Notes under the pieces: generated by a model
What the model saw: the letters and a program-made list of their open reading frames with translations, nothing else
Told to the model about the DNA's origin: nothing
The model's database searches: none
Assembly (NCBI RefSeq): GCF_008693385.1
Contig: NZ_CP044067.1
Location: 1,958,501 to 2,022,500 of the forward strand
Length of the DNA: 64,000 bases
DNA from: Cupriavidus pauculus
GTDB lineage: Bacteria; Pseudomonadota; Gammaproteobacteria; Burkholderiales; Burkholderiaceae
Direction: 5' to 3'
Shown: piece after piece, positions 43,206-52,591 of the stretch
Layout: each line of letters opens with the position of its first letter
How positions within the stretch are numbered: position 1 is the first letter of the stretch
Program-made: the position numbers and the translations under genes

Positions 43206-43255
43206 AAAAAAAAATGTCGCCGCTGGTGCGCATGGATGACCATGCAGGCGGCGAC
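43206..43255 (-). terminator. Intrinsic terminator of the patatin/type Vd gene
   Basis: GTCGCCGC (43216-43223) pairs with GCGGCGAC (43248-43255). On the minus strand the stem is followed by nine T's. It lies ~105 nt beyond the patatin-gene stop and before the IclR start. The 24-nt loop contains a nested CATGGATGACCATG palindrome-like core. Confidence 0.75.
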
Positions 43256-43361
43256 CTTGGGAAGGACGTCGTTCAAGACGGGGGTCTCGGCGACAGGTCC
43301 AAGTATAGAGAGCCTCACAGAGACATTACATACAACTTCGGTGGGGGTCGTCTGTTCGCCA

Positions 43362-45593
43362 CTACGGCTTGCCCAGGAACAGGTAGTAGGCATACTGCCC
43401 GCCACTTGCGCGCCCATAGCCGAGATAAAGCGGCCCGACCGGGCTGTCGAGCCCCAGAAACATCGCCGCCGATTTCAGCAACCCGGTCGGACTGCCCGGT
43501 ACGAGCGGCGAGCCGACCCGCCCGGCCTCGAGCGACACGCCCGCGTAGACGCCTTCGAGCAACGTCTGCCGGAACAGCTTGTTGTAGTAGACGAGCCGCC
43601 CGAACTGGATATTGCCCCCCAGCAGCTGCCCCGTGCTGAACCCAGACTGCTGAAGAAAACCGCCCCACTGGAACAGGTCGTAGCGCGGCAGCGGCGGTCC
43701 GACGTTGCCGCCGAACCGGAACCCGAGATTGAACGTATGCGGACCGAACGATTCGACGTACGTGCCCGTCAGCTCGGCCTTGGTATAGGTCGCGGTGGCG
43801 CCCAGGCCCGCCTGCGATCCATAGATGTTGAGCGTGGCCCCGTAGCCGTCGCGCGGAAAGTTGATGCTGTCGAGCTGGTCCACGAGCACCCGGCCCGTGA
43901 CCGCGCGCCGGTCGATGCCACCCGACCCGGGATCGAGCGTGCCCGGCCCCGTGCTCAGCGATGCATTCTCGTGGCCGATCAGCATGCCCAGCCGTGCCTC
44001 GCCGTATTTCGTGAACTGGCTGCCCACGTCGAGCGCGGCGTCGATGCGGCGCACATCGTAGGCGGCAATCCGCGTGTCGCCGCTGAAGATATTGATCGTG
44101 CGCCGCTGGAGCTCGATGCGCGGCGCAACGAAGAACAGCTGCCGGGTGTCGAGCGGCTGGTAGAACTCGCTGGTAAGGCTCGATGTCTGCCCCAGCTGCA
44201 CGTCCGTGCGCCACTCGGCGCCGAGCTGGTTCAGCCATGTGCGCCGGTAGCTGGCCAGCACGTTGAAGTACGCGTCGCCGCGAAAGTCGGAGCTCAAGCC
44301 CAGCCCGAAGCGCAGATAGTTGGGCCCGTACGATTTCTCGATCGCATCGACCGAGAGAATGCGCTTGCCGGGTTCCTCGAGAAACCGGTAGTTGATGTGC
44401 TCGAAGTCGCCCGTCCCGAACAGCCGCCGCACATCGCGATCGAGCGCGTCCTGGCTGATCGGCGCCTGCGGCTTCGTCTCCATTGTCGCGTACACGAAGT
44501 CCGGGCTCACGCGCTCCAGCGGCGCCAGGCGGATCTCGTCGACGGGACGCAGGTCCGGCGGTGGCAAGGCCTGCTGCGACGCGCGCAGCTGCGCGTACGC
44601 ATCGGGCGGGAGCGAGAGCGCGGCCAGCCGGTCGGCCACCTTCTGCGCGGCCGCTTCGCCGATCGGAATGGTCTTGGTCAGATGATCGAAGTCCCCCGCC
44701 GAGAAGCCGCCGAGCTCGGGCGCGATCAGGATGTCCGTGGGCCGCAGCGACGCCAGCGACGCGCGCACGTTCTGCTCCGTCAGGATATTCAGCATCTGGC
44801 TCGTGACGCCCAGCAGCGACGTCAGGCTCTCGCGCTTCATCAGCGGCGTGCCAAGGTTGACCGCGATGACGATGTCGGCGCCCATGGCGCGCGCCACATC
44901 CACGGGAAGGTTGTCGGTCAGGCCGCCATCGACGAGCAGCTTGCCCTGGTACTCGGTCGGCGCCACGGCGCCCGGCACCGACATGCTCGCGCGCATGACG
45001 TTGGCGAGTTCGCCCTCGCGGAACACCACCGCGCTCCCCGTGACGAGATCGGTGGCCACCGCGCGGTAGGGAATCGGCAACTGGTCGAAATCGCGATAGC
45101 CGGGCACGTTGGAGAGCTTGCGCAGCACCGTTTCCAGCTGCACGCCCGACACCGCGCCCTTGGGCAGCAGCAGGCCATCGGCGCGCACGCCGATCTCGGG
45201 CGTGAACAGGTTGGTCTGGTCGTCGAGCTTGCGGCGCACCGCGAGGTCCTGGCGCGGCGGCCGCTCCTTGAACAGCGCCTCGGTGGAGATGCTGGCCACG
45301 AGCGTTTCCATGGCGGGTACGCTCATCCCCGCCGCATAGGCGCCGCCCACGAGCGAACCCATGCTCGTCCCCGCGATGCAGTCCACCGGCACACGCATGG
45401 CCTCGAGCACCCTGAGCACGCCGATATGCGCCGCACCTCTGGCGCCACCGCCGGACAGGACGAGGCACACGCGCGGGCGGTCAAGCGCGCGCCGCGCTTC
45501 CTGCGGGGTGCCGTCCGCGGCAGCGGCGCCCGTCGCGGCGACCCAGGGTAGCCACAATGTCGCCAGCAGTGTCCAGACGGTGGATGCGCGCAT
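43362..45593 (-). CDS. Patatin-like phospholipase autotransporter (PlpD type, type Vd)
   Basis: A 743-residue exported protein. Signal peptide (MRASTVWTLLATLWLPWVAATGAAA); patatin domain ~40-330 with oxyanion loop GGGARG, nucleophile GTSMG and catalytic Asp in DGGLTDNLP; a POTRA-like link (~340-430); and a C-terminal surface-antigen (D15/Omp85-type) barrel to the last residues LYLGYGRASGGQYAYYLFLGKP. This order defines PlpD-type type Vd secretion, where a lipase is carried to the surface by its own barrel. All catalytic residues are present. ATG 45593 is preferred over 45629 because it begins the signal peptide. Confidence 0.9.
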   Translation of the reverse strand: MRASTVWTLLATLWLPWVAATGAAAADGTPQEARRALDRPRVCLVLSGGGARGAAHIGVLRVLEAMRVPVDCIAGTSMGSLVGGAYAAGMSVPAMETLVASISTEALFKERPPRQDLAVRRKLDDQTNLFTPEIGVRADGLLLPKGAVSGVQLETVLRKLSNVPGYRDFDQLPIPYRAVATDLVTGSAVVFREGELANVMRASMSVPGAVAPTEYQGKLLVDGGLTDNLPVDVARAMGADIVIAVNLGTPLMKRESLTSLLGVTSQMLNILTEQNVRASLASLRPTDILIAPELGGFSAGDFDHLTKTIPIGEAAAQKVADRLAALSLPPDAYAQLRASQQALPPPDLRPVDEIRLAPLERVSPDFVYATMETKPQAPISQDALDRDVRRLFGTGDFEHINYRFLEEPGKRILSVDAIEKSYGPNYLRFGLGLSSDFRGDAYFNVLASYRRTWLNQLGAEWRTDVQLGQTSSLTSEFYQPLDTRQLFFVAPRIELQRRTINIFSGDTRIAAYDVRRIDAALDVGSQFTKYGEARLGMLIGHENASLSTGPGTLDPGSGGIDRRAVTGRVLVDQLDSINFPRDGYGATLNIYGSQAGLGATATYTKAELTGTYVESFGPHTFNLGFRFGGNVGPPLPRYDLFQWGGFLQQSGFSTGQLLGGNIQFGRLVYYNKLFRQTLLEGVYAGVSLEAGRVGSPLVPGSPTGLLKSAAMFLGLDSPVGPLYLGYGRASGGQYAYYLFLGKP

Positions 45594-45758
45594 AAAGGGC
45601 TCGCCCGGTAACGGAAAAGTCCCGGACAAGGCTAGCAGCGCGGCGCGCGGTTGGACGCGGCGGAGCGGCCCCGTCGAAACAATTCAGCATGGACGCCGGA
45701 AGCGTGCATATCGGCGCAGGAATATACTGACGCGGTGTCTGCAAACGAAGATTTTTCC

Positions 45759-45947
45759 GTGTCACAGAATTCCGAAGAAGATCCGCGCCCGATGCCGCCC
45801 GAGCGTCCGGGCGACAACGAGTGCTGCGGGAGCGGCTGCGACCCGTGCGTATTCGATTTCTACGCCGACGAGATGGACCGCTACCGGCAGGAACTGAAGG
45901 CGTGGGAGGCCCGCCAGGCCACCCGCGAGCACAAGGCCGGCGCGTGA
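45759..45947 (+). CDS. Oxidoreductase-like N-terminal domain small protein
   Basis: A ~62-residue Cys-containing protein with the conserved core PPERPGDNECCGSGCDPCVFDFYADEMDRYRQEL, matching the 'oxidoreductase-like' family (Pfam PF09791), which is also found near mitochondrial proteins and has no proven activity. Starts GTG 45759 (GAAG 8 nt before) or GTG 45735; the latter lies just after a possible -10 TATACT (45723-45728). The stop overlaps the sirtuin start (GTGA), so they are coupled. Confidence 0.75.
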   Translation: MSQNSEEDPRPMPPERPGDNECCGSGCDPCVFDFYADEMDRYRQELKAWEARQATREHKAGA

Positions 45948-46774
45948 GCGATCTGCTCGACTTCGTGCTGCGGCATCCGCGGCTGTTCGTGCTGACCGGC
46001 GCGGGCATCAGCACGGACTCCGGCATTCCCGGTTACCGCGACGAACGGGGCCAGTGGCAGCGCTCGCCCCCCACGACGCTGCAGGCGTTTGTCGGCTCCC
46101 ATGCGGCGCGCCAGCGGTACTGGGCCCGCAGCATGCTCGGCTGGCCCATCGCGGCCAATGCCACGCCCAACGTCAGCCATCACGTGGTGGCCGCTCTCGG
46201 CGCGCGGGAGCGGGTATCGGCGCTCGTGACCCAGAACGTGGACGGCCTGCACCAGCGTGCGGGCAGTCCCGACGTCGTGGAGTTGCACGGCAGCCTGCGC
46301 GGCGTGGTGTGCCTGTCCTGTGGCACGTGGTACGAGCGCGCGGGCGTGCAGCAATGGCTATGGGACCAGAACGCCGCCCTCCGCGACGTCATCGCGAGTC
46401 CGCTGGCCGATGGCGACGTCGAACTCGAAACCCCGCTGTTCGCCGAATTTCGCGTGCCCACCTGCGAGCGTTGCGAAGGCATGCTGAAGCCGGACGTCGT
46501 GTTCTTCGGCGAGTCGGTGCCGCTCGACCGCGTCGATCGCGCGCGGGACGGGCTCGATCGCGCCGATGCGATGCTCGTCATCGGGTCATCGCTGACCGTG
46601 CGCTCGGGCTATCGGTTCGCGCTGTGGGCGCACGAGGCCGGCAAGCCCATCGCGGCGCTGAACCTCGGCGTCACGCGCGCGGATCCGTTGCTGTCGCTCA
46701 AGGTGGAAGCGCCGATCGGCCTTGCGCTCGCGACGCTCGCCGCGCAGTTGCATATCGACATCCCCGCGCGTTGA
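45944..46774 (+). CDS. Sir2-family NAD-dependent protein deacylase
   Basis: A 276-residue sirtuin. NAD-binding motifs FVLTGAGISTDSGIPGYR and LVTQNVDGLHQRAG, catalytic His in VELHGSL, zinc Cys pairs CLSC ... CERC, and VIGSSLTV. It removes acyl groups from lysines with NAD+. The insertion between the Cys pairs is longer than in CobB and is more like the class II (SIRT4) type, which is common in proteobacteria. GTG start overlaps the preceding stop. Confidence 0.92.
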   Translation: MSDLLDFVLRHPRLFVLTGAGISTDSGIPGYRDERGQWQRSPPTTLQAFVGSHAARQRYWARSMLGWPIAANATPNVSHHVVAALGARERVSALVTQNVDGLHQRAGSPDVVELHGSLRGVVCLSCGTWYERAGVQQWLWDQNAALRDVIASPLADGDVELETPLFAEFRVPTCERCEGMLKPDVVFFGESVPLDRVDRARDGLDRADAMLVIGSSLTVRSGYRFALWAHEAGKPIAALNLGVTRADPLLSLKVEAPIGLALATLAAQLHIDIPAR

Positions 46775-46823
46775 CGGGCGGCGGCGGCGGGCGTAGTATC
46801 GGCGCGTCGCACTTCAACCAATG

Positions 46824-46911
46824 ATTGCGTCACCAGTTATCGCGTCCCCAGTTATCGCGTCCCCAGTAATCGCGTCCCCAGTAATCGCGTCCCCAGTAAT
46901 CGGGTCCCCAC
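46824..46911. repeat. 15-bp minisatellite, nearly six copies
   Basis: Units at 15-bp steps from 46824 with consensus ATCGCGTCCCCAGTA; the first (ATTGCGTCACCAGTT) and the last (ATCGGGTCCCCAC) are variants. It begins 50 nt after the sirtuin stop. The length being a multiple of 3 keeps frames open through it, but no gene is supported. Confidence 0.9.
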
Positions 46912-47273
46912 ATGTCGCCGTCCCTCGCCTCCGCTCGCGTCGTTGTCCGTCCGGTCTCCGGTCGGGCGCAGCCGCGGGCGCGCACGCGTGACGCACGTCG
47001 TGGTGTCGTTCGTCCTGTCGTGGGCGTAGTGGGCGTAGTGGCCGTGGTGGCCGTGGTGGCTGGCGTAAGCCCGTCGCTGTCGCCGCCTCTCTCGCCGCCC
47101 CTCTCGCCCCCGCTGTCCCCGCCGCTTTCGCCGCCGCTTTCGCCGCCGACAGCACCGCCGCGCGGCTGACCGCCGCCGCAGCCTACTCCTCCGGCTTTCC
47201 GCATCGAATGCCTGACGCGTGCGAGTGATCGCACCGCGTGCCGGAGGCTATTCGGTTCTCGACAGGACACAAT
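46912..47273. other. Low-complexity spacer with two further repeat tracts
   Basis: This spacer before the DMT gene holds GTRGTGGSCGT-type repeats (~47022-47063) and a CTSTCGCCGCC-type tract (~47080-47160) reading as Leu-Ser-Pro-Pro in one frame. Open frames here on both strands (for example 46912-47169 plus, 46830-47399 minus) are of biased repeat composition and lack ribosome sites; I do not call genes. The DMT gene promoter must lie near 47200-47270. Confidence 0.6.
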
Positions 47274-48245
47274 ATGACTTTCGACAGAAATGTCGCCGCG
47301 GGCTCGAGCACGAGCACTTCGGCGACCGATGTACACGCGACCCACTTGCACGACGCGGCCGATTCTCGTTCGGCCACGATGGCCGCCTTCGCCTCGCATG
47401 GCGCCACCGCGCTATTCGTACTGCTCTGGAGTGCGGGCGCGATCTTCAGCCGCCTTGGCCTCGCGCATGCTTCCCCTTTCGCGTTTCTCACGTTCCGCTT
47501 CGCGCTGGCCTTGAGCGTGCTGGTCGTCATCGGCCTCGTGCGCCGGCGCCTGCTGCCCGCGCGCGGCACGCGTGTGCGCGTGGCCACGACGGGGTTGCTG
47601 CTGATCGGCGGCTACACCATCACGTACCTGCTCGCGCTCGAGCACGGCATTACGCCGGGCGTGCTGGCCACGCTGCTCGGCGTGCAGCCGATTCTCACGC
47701 TGCTCTGGGTGGAGCGACGCGTATCGCCGAGCCGGCTGGCCGGTCTGGCGCTCGCGCTAGGTGGGCTGGTCCTGATCGTCGCGCACAGCATCGCGCTCGC
47801 GCGCTTCTCGTGGATCGGGCTGCTGTGCGCCGGCGCCGCGCTGCTGTGCATGACGTCCGGCGCGATCCTGCAGAAGCGCATCGCGCAGGCGCCCGCCGAC
47901 GTGCTGCCGCTGCAGTACGCGGTCGGCTTTGCCGCATGCCTGGTATGCGTGCCGTTTCAGCCGTTCACGTTCGAGGTCACCACGGGTTTTCTCGTGCCGC
48001 TCGTCTATATGGGCCTCGTGATCTCGGTGATTGCCACGCTGCTGTTCTACCGCCTGATCGCGGCCGGCAATCTCGTCAATGTGACGAGCCTGTTCTATCT
48101 GGTGCCGCCGGGCACGGCGCTGCTCGATTACCTCTGGCTCGGTAACCGGCTGTCGCTGGCGTCGCTGGCTGGCATGGCCGGCGTGCTCGCGGGGCTCATG
48201 CTCGTGTTCCGCACGGGCGCGGCCGGCCGTACTACTTCTGCTTGA
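47274..48245 (+). CDS. DMT/EamA-family transporter
   Basis: A 323-residue membrane protein with ten helices in two EamA halves (ATALFVLLWSAGAIFSRLGLAHASPFAFLTFRF ... GALLCMTSGAILQKR ... SLFYLVPPGTALLDYLWLGNRLS). Such proteins export amino acids, metabolites or nucleotide precursors. The 34-residue N-terminal extension is Ser/Thr/His/Asp-rich and cytoplasmic. ATG 47274 has AGGACA 5 nt upstream and is favoured over GTG 47238. Its last 14 nt overlap the convergent DUF1439 gene. Confidence 0.88.
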   Translation: MTFDRNVAAGSSTSTSATDVHATHLHDAADSRSATMAAFASHGATALFVLLWSAGAIFSRLGLAHASPFAFLTFRFALALSVLVVIGLVRRRLLPARGTRVRVATTGLLLIGGYTITYLLALEHGITPGVLATLLGVQPILTLLWVERRVSPSRLAGLALALGGLVLIVAHSIALARFSWIGLLCAGAALLCMTSGAILQKRIAQAPADVLPLQYAVGFAACLVCVPFQPFTFEVTTGFLVPLVYMGLVISVIATLLFYRLIAAGNLVNVTSLFYLVPPGTALLDYLWLGNRLSLASLAGMAGVLAGLMLVFRTGAAGRTTSA

Positions 48246-48789
48246 CCTGCACGCGAATGCCGTCGGGCGCCACGGTGATGGCGCCCGGTTCGATCTCGGT
48301 GCCGTTCACCTTGAGCTCGTCGGGTTTGAACGTGTAGAGCGGATAGTCCTTGAGCAGTTGCTGCGCGACCACCGCACCGATCGCCTTCAACTGCTCGTTG
48401 TACTGCGGCATGCCCTGGACCTGCACCTGCTCGACGGTCGGATTGTCGAGCAGTACCGCGCGCTGCGTGGCGTCATAGCGGATGCCGCTGTTGACCGCGA
48501 GCGAGCCGTTGACGGGCGGCGAGGGCAATATCGTATTGGTGAGCGCGGCATCGACGAGCGTGGTCACGCGATTGGTCTCGCCGTCGAGCGTCAGGCGCGG
48601 ATGGGACAGCTTGACGCTGACCAGTTCGCCATAGCGCAGCGAGGCCGGAAAGCGCTTGTCGACCGCGGTCTGCAGTTCGGCCTTGGAGAACGTGTATTCG
48701 CCGGTCCAGATGTTGTATCCGGCTTGTGCCGCGCCACAGAGCGTTGCGACGCCTGCGGCCAGCAGCGATGCGCGAAGCATGCGAAGCAT
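48232..48789 (-). CDS. DUF1439 periplasmic protein
   Basis: A 185-residue exported protein with signal peptide (MLRMLRASLLAAGVATLCGAAQA/GYN) and the DUF1439 pattern YTFSKAELQTAVDKRFPASLRYGELVSVKLSHPRLTLDGETNRVTTLVDAAL, known from a lipid-like-binding fold. There is a Cys18 near the end of the signal peptide but no clean lipobox. ATG 48789 is preceded by GAGGG. Function unknown in general. Confidence 0.8.
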   Translation of the reverse strand: MLRMLRASLLAAGVATLCGAAQAGYNIWTGEYTFSKAELQTAVDKRFPASLRYGELVSVKLSHPRLTLDGETNRVTTLVDAALTNTILPSPPVNGSLAVNSGIRYDATQRAVLLDNPTVEQVQVQGMPQYNEQLKAIGAVVAQQLLKDYPLYTFKPDELKVNGTEIEPGAITVAPDGIRVQVKQK

Positions 48790-48839
48790 AGGTGCCCTCG
48801 GTGTTACCGTCTCAGGGATGCGGTCTCGATGATGCAGTC

Positions 48840-49049
48840 TCAATAATGCGGCGGAATCTCGTGCTGCGGGTTGGACTCCGCGGCCGTGCCGGCGCCCGCG
48901 TTGGCGCGCATCTGGTGATACAGCGCGCGAAACTGCTCCTGCAGCAGATCCAGCTGCTGCTGCTGGCGCGCCACGGTCAGGTTCAGGGTCTCGATCAGGT
49001 CTTCCTGAAAGGCGACCTTGATTTCGAGGTCGATCAGGCGGGATTCCAT
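48840..49049 (-). CDS. slyX: SlyX family protein
   Basis: A 69-residue coiled-coil protein: MESRLIDLEIKVAFQEDLIETLNLTVARQQQQLDLLQEQFRALYHQM, the SlyX signature, then a Ser/Pro tail ending IPPHY, as in E. coli SlyX. GGAGAG lies 6 nt before the ATG. Function unproven in any organism. It lies downstream of the VOC gene on the same strand. Confidence 0.9.
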   Translation of the reverse strand: MESRLIDLEIKVAFQEDLIETLNLTVARQQQQLDLLQEQFRALYHQMRANAGAGTAAESNPQHEIPPHY

Positions 49050-49114
49050 GGCATCTCTCCGGTTGGCCGCGCATTGTAAGCCACGGCCAGCGCGGAGCGA
49101 TCGCACGTGTCGCC

Positions 49115-49549
49115 TCAGGGCATCTTCGGCACGACGAGGATCATCCACGTGACGCCGAACCGGTCGGTCACCATCGCGAACAATTCGCTGAAGAACGTCT
49201 TGGCCGGGGCCATCACGACCTGACCGCCCGCGGATAGCGCCTGGAACGCCTTTTCGCAGCTCTCCTTGTCATAGACCGAATACGACAGGGAAATTCCCTT
49301 GAATTCGGCCTTGCCCGCATTATTGCCGTCGGACGCCATGATCAGCGAGTCGCCGACCCAGAACGCGGCATGCATGACCTTGTCCTCGCTGCCGGGCTTC
49401 TGCACGCAGCCGCCCTCGCCGGACGGCGGTTCCGGGTTGTCGCGGAACCGCATCATCATTTCCACGCGCGCGCCAAGCGCGTCCTTGTAGAACTCGATCG
49501 CCTCCTCGGTGCGACCCTCGAAGAACAGGTAGGGCTGGATCTGCGCCAT
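49115..49549 (-). CDS. VOC-family protein (PhnB-like glyoxalase/bleomycin-resistance fold)
   Basis: A 144-residue protein of the PhnB/YecM-like VOC group: IQPYLFFEGRTEEAIEFYKDALGARVEMMMRFRDNPEP, VMHAAFWVGDSLIMASDG, FGVTWMILVVP. No metal His at the first strand, which is usual for this subfamily. Probably cytoplasmic, activity unknown. Start: AAGGAG touches ATG 49555 but is ideally spaced for ATG 49549 (MAQIQPY). Confidence 0.88.
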   Translation of the reverse strand: MAQIQPYLFFEGRTEEAIEFYKDALGARVEMMMRFRDNPEPPSGEGGCVQKPGSEDKVMHAAFWVGDSLIMASDGNNAGKAEFKGISLSYSVYDKESCEKAFQALSAGGQVVMAPAKTFFSELFAMVTDRFGVTWMILVVPKMP

Positions 49550-49769
49550 CGTCATCTCCTTGTCGGTGCGGCATGCCATAATTGTGTACGCCGTCCACAA
49601 GAGCCTAGCAAAGAAAATCGGGAACGTCCACATCGTCACGGCGGCAGATGTTTGGCGTGGGCGCGCGGGCATGTCACAATTCACGGTTTGCAAGACGTCG
49701 AGCGACGCCCGCGCCCCGTGTGAACCCGGCGGCGCATCAGCGCGGCGCTCCACGACGGCGCCGCCTTGA

Positions 49770-51125
<1,356 letters not shown>

Positions 51126-51146
51126 CGCTTCCCGCCGCCCCGAAAG

Positions 51147-51183
51147 ACGCCGCCGCGACATCCGTCGCCGCGGCGTTTTTCTT
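51147..51183 (+). terminator. Intrinsic terminator of argG
   Basis: A 13-bp stem with one mismatch (ACGCCGCCGCGAC / GTCGCCGCGGCGT), 4-nt loop and TTTTTCTTTT run, 21 nt after the argG stop. Confidence 0.9.
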
Positions 51184-51226
51184 TTGGCACAATGACGCGT
51201 TGCCTACCAACGCGAGACTCCACGCC

Positions 51227-52237
51227 ATGCCAGACTTCACGATGCAGTATCGCCGCCTCGGCGCCAGCAATCTCAAGGTATCCACGCTGTGCCTGGGCAC
51301 CATGATGTTCGGGGACCAGACCGACGAGGCCGAAGCGGGCCGGATCGTCGCGAGCGCGCGCGATCATGGCGTCAATTTCATCGATACCGCCGACGTCTAC
51401 ACCAAGGGTGCCTCCGAAGAAATGGTCGGGCGTCTGCTCGCCGGTAACCGGACCGACTGGATTCTCGCGACGAAGCTCGGTAACCAGATGGGCAGCGCGC
51501 CGAACCAGTCGCACTACTCGCGTACGTGGATCATGAACGAGATCGACGCGAGCCTGCGCCGGCTCGCGACCGACTATGTGGATATCCTGTACCTGCATCG
51601 CGATTTCATCGGCGAGAACCTCGAGGAGCCGGTGCGCGCGATGGGCGACCTGATCCGCGCGGGCAAGATCCGCTACTGGGCCGTGTCGAACTTTCGTGGC
51701 TGGCGCATCGCCGAGGTCGCGGGCCTGTGCGACAAGCTTGGCGTGCCCCGGCCGGTTGCGTGTCAGCCGTATTACAACCTGCTGAACCGCATGCCCGAAG
51801 TGGAAATCCTGCCGGCGTGCAACCACTTCGGATTGGGCGTGGTGCCGTACAGCCCCATCGCGCGCGGGGTGCTGACGGGCAAGTACCTGCCGGGCCAGCA
51901 GCCAGACGCCAACTCGCGCGCGGGCCGCGCCGACAAGCGCATGATGGAAACCGAGTTCCGCGAGGAATCGCTGGTGATCGCGCAAACGCTGAAGGCTCAC
52001 GCGGAAGCACGCGGGCTGAACGCGGGACAGTTCGCCACCGCGTGGGTGCTCGCGAACGCGTTCGTGAGCTCGGTCATCGCCGGCCCGCGCACGCTCGCGC
52101 AGTTCGAGGACTATTTTGGTGCAGTGGGTGCGGCGATCTCGGCGGAGGAAGAGGCGATGGTCGATGCGCTCGTGCCGAGGGGCCACGCCTCGACACACGG
52201 CTACAACGATCCCAGCTATCCGTTCGTCGGCCGATAG
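51227..52237 (+). CDS. Aldo/keto reductase
   Basis: A 336-residue NADPH-dependent carbonyl reductase of the YajO/Tas-like group. Catalytic tetrad visible: Asp and Tyr in FIDTADVYTKGASEE, Lys in LATKLG, His in DILYLHRDF; cofactor site SSVIAGPRTLAQFED. ATG 51227 (MPDFTMQYRRLG) is chosen; ATG 51242 (MQYRRLG) is also possible. Its last codons (FVGR-stop) form the beginning of a downstream tandem repeat. Confidence 0.92.
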   Translation: MPDFTMQYRRLGASNLKVSTLCLGTMMFGDQTDEAEAGRIVASARDHGVNFIDTADVYTKGASEEMVGRLLAGNRTDWILATKLGNQMGSAPNQSHYSRTWIMNEIDASLRRLATDYVDILYLHRDFIGENLEEPVRAMGDLIRAGKIRYWAVSNFRGWRIAEVAGLCDKLGVPRPVACQPYYNLLNRMPEVEILPACNHFGLGVVPYSPIARGVLTGKYLPGQQPDANSRAGRADKRMMETEFREESLVIAQTLKAHAEARGLNAGQFATAWVLANAFVSSVIAGPRTLAQFEDYFGAVGAAISAEEEAMVDALVPRGHASTHGYNDPSYPFVGR

Positions 52238-52340
52238 GTTCGTCGGCCGATAAGCGGCGCAACACGTCGTCACGCGCACCCTTGTGTAGTTCGGCGGCCG
52301 ATAAGCGGCGCAATACGTCGTCACGCGCACCCTTGTGTAC
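52222..52340. repeat. 51-bp tandem duplication built from the reductase gene tail
   Basis: Two 51-bp copies (52239-52289, 52290-52340) differ at three positions. Both begin with TTCGTCGGCCGATA-type sequence, which is also the end of the aldo/keto reductase coding region (52224-52238 area), giving a third partial copy. Confidence 0.88.
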
Positions 52341-52591
52341 TATTCGTACACGGCGGGCGCGCGTTCCTAGTCTTGCTTGCTTCTCGGCCCCCGAACGCTC
52401 GGCCGGAAAAAAAGCGACCGAGTGACGCGCTCGCTGCCCTGTGCGTTCTCGGTGTTGCGCTTCCGCAGCCATCTGTTTGAATTCGTGCCTCAGGGCACAT
52501 CCCCGCTACGTTTCCGCGCCGATCCGAGTAATATCAGAAACAGACAGCGCGCTTCGGATGAAGCGCGTTCTGCCTGGGGATATGAGCCGGT
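52341..52591. other. Spacer before the large penicillin-binding-type gene
   Basis: About 250 bp with a GGCCGG/A7 tract and a weak leftward hairpin near 52409-52432 (GCGACCGAG...CGCTCGC). Short frames here are unconvincing. The promoter for the next gene should lie near 52480-52570. Confidence 0.4.

Noticed and set aside
46824..46911. Possible CRISPR array
   Set aside because: Units are directly tandem at 15 bp with no spacers, and no cas gene is present.
46830..47399. Minus-strand frame with WGRDY pentapeptide repeats
   Set aside because: It only follows the minisatellite, has no ribosome site, and runs into the start of the DMT transporter gene.
52239..52340. Possible CRISPR or attachment site
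   Set aside because: Contiguous 51-bp units without spacers, no integrase or tRNA beside them; a simple tandem duplication explains it.
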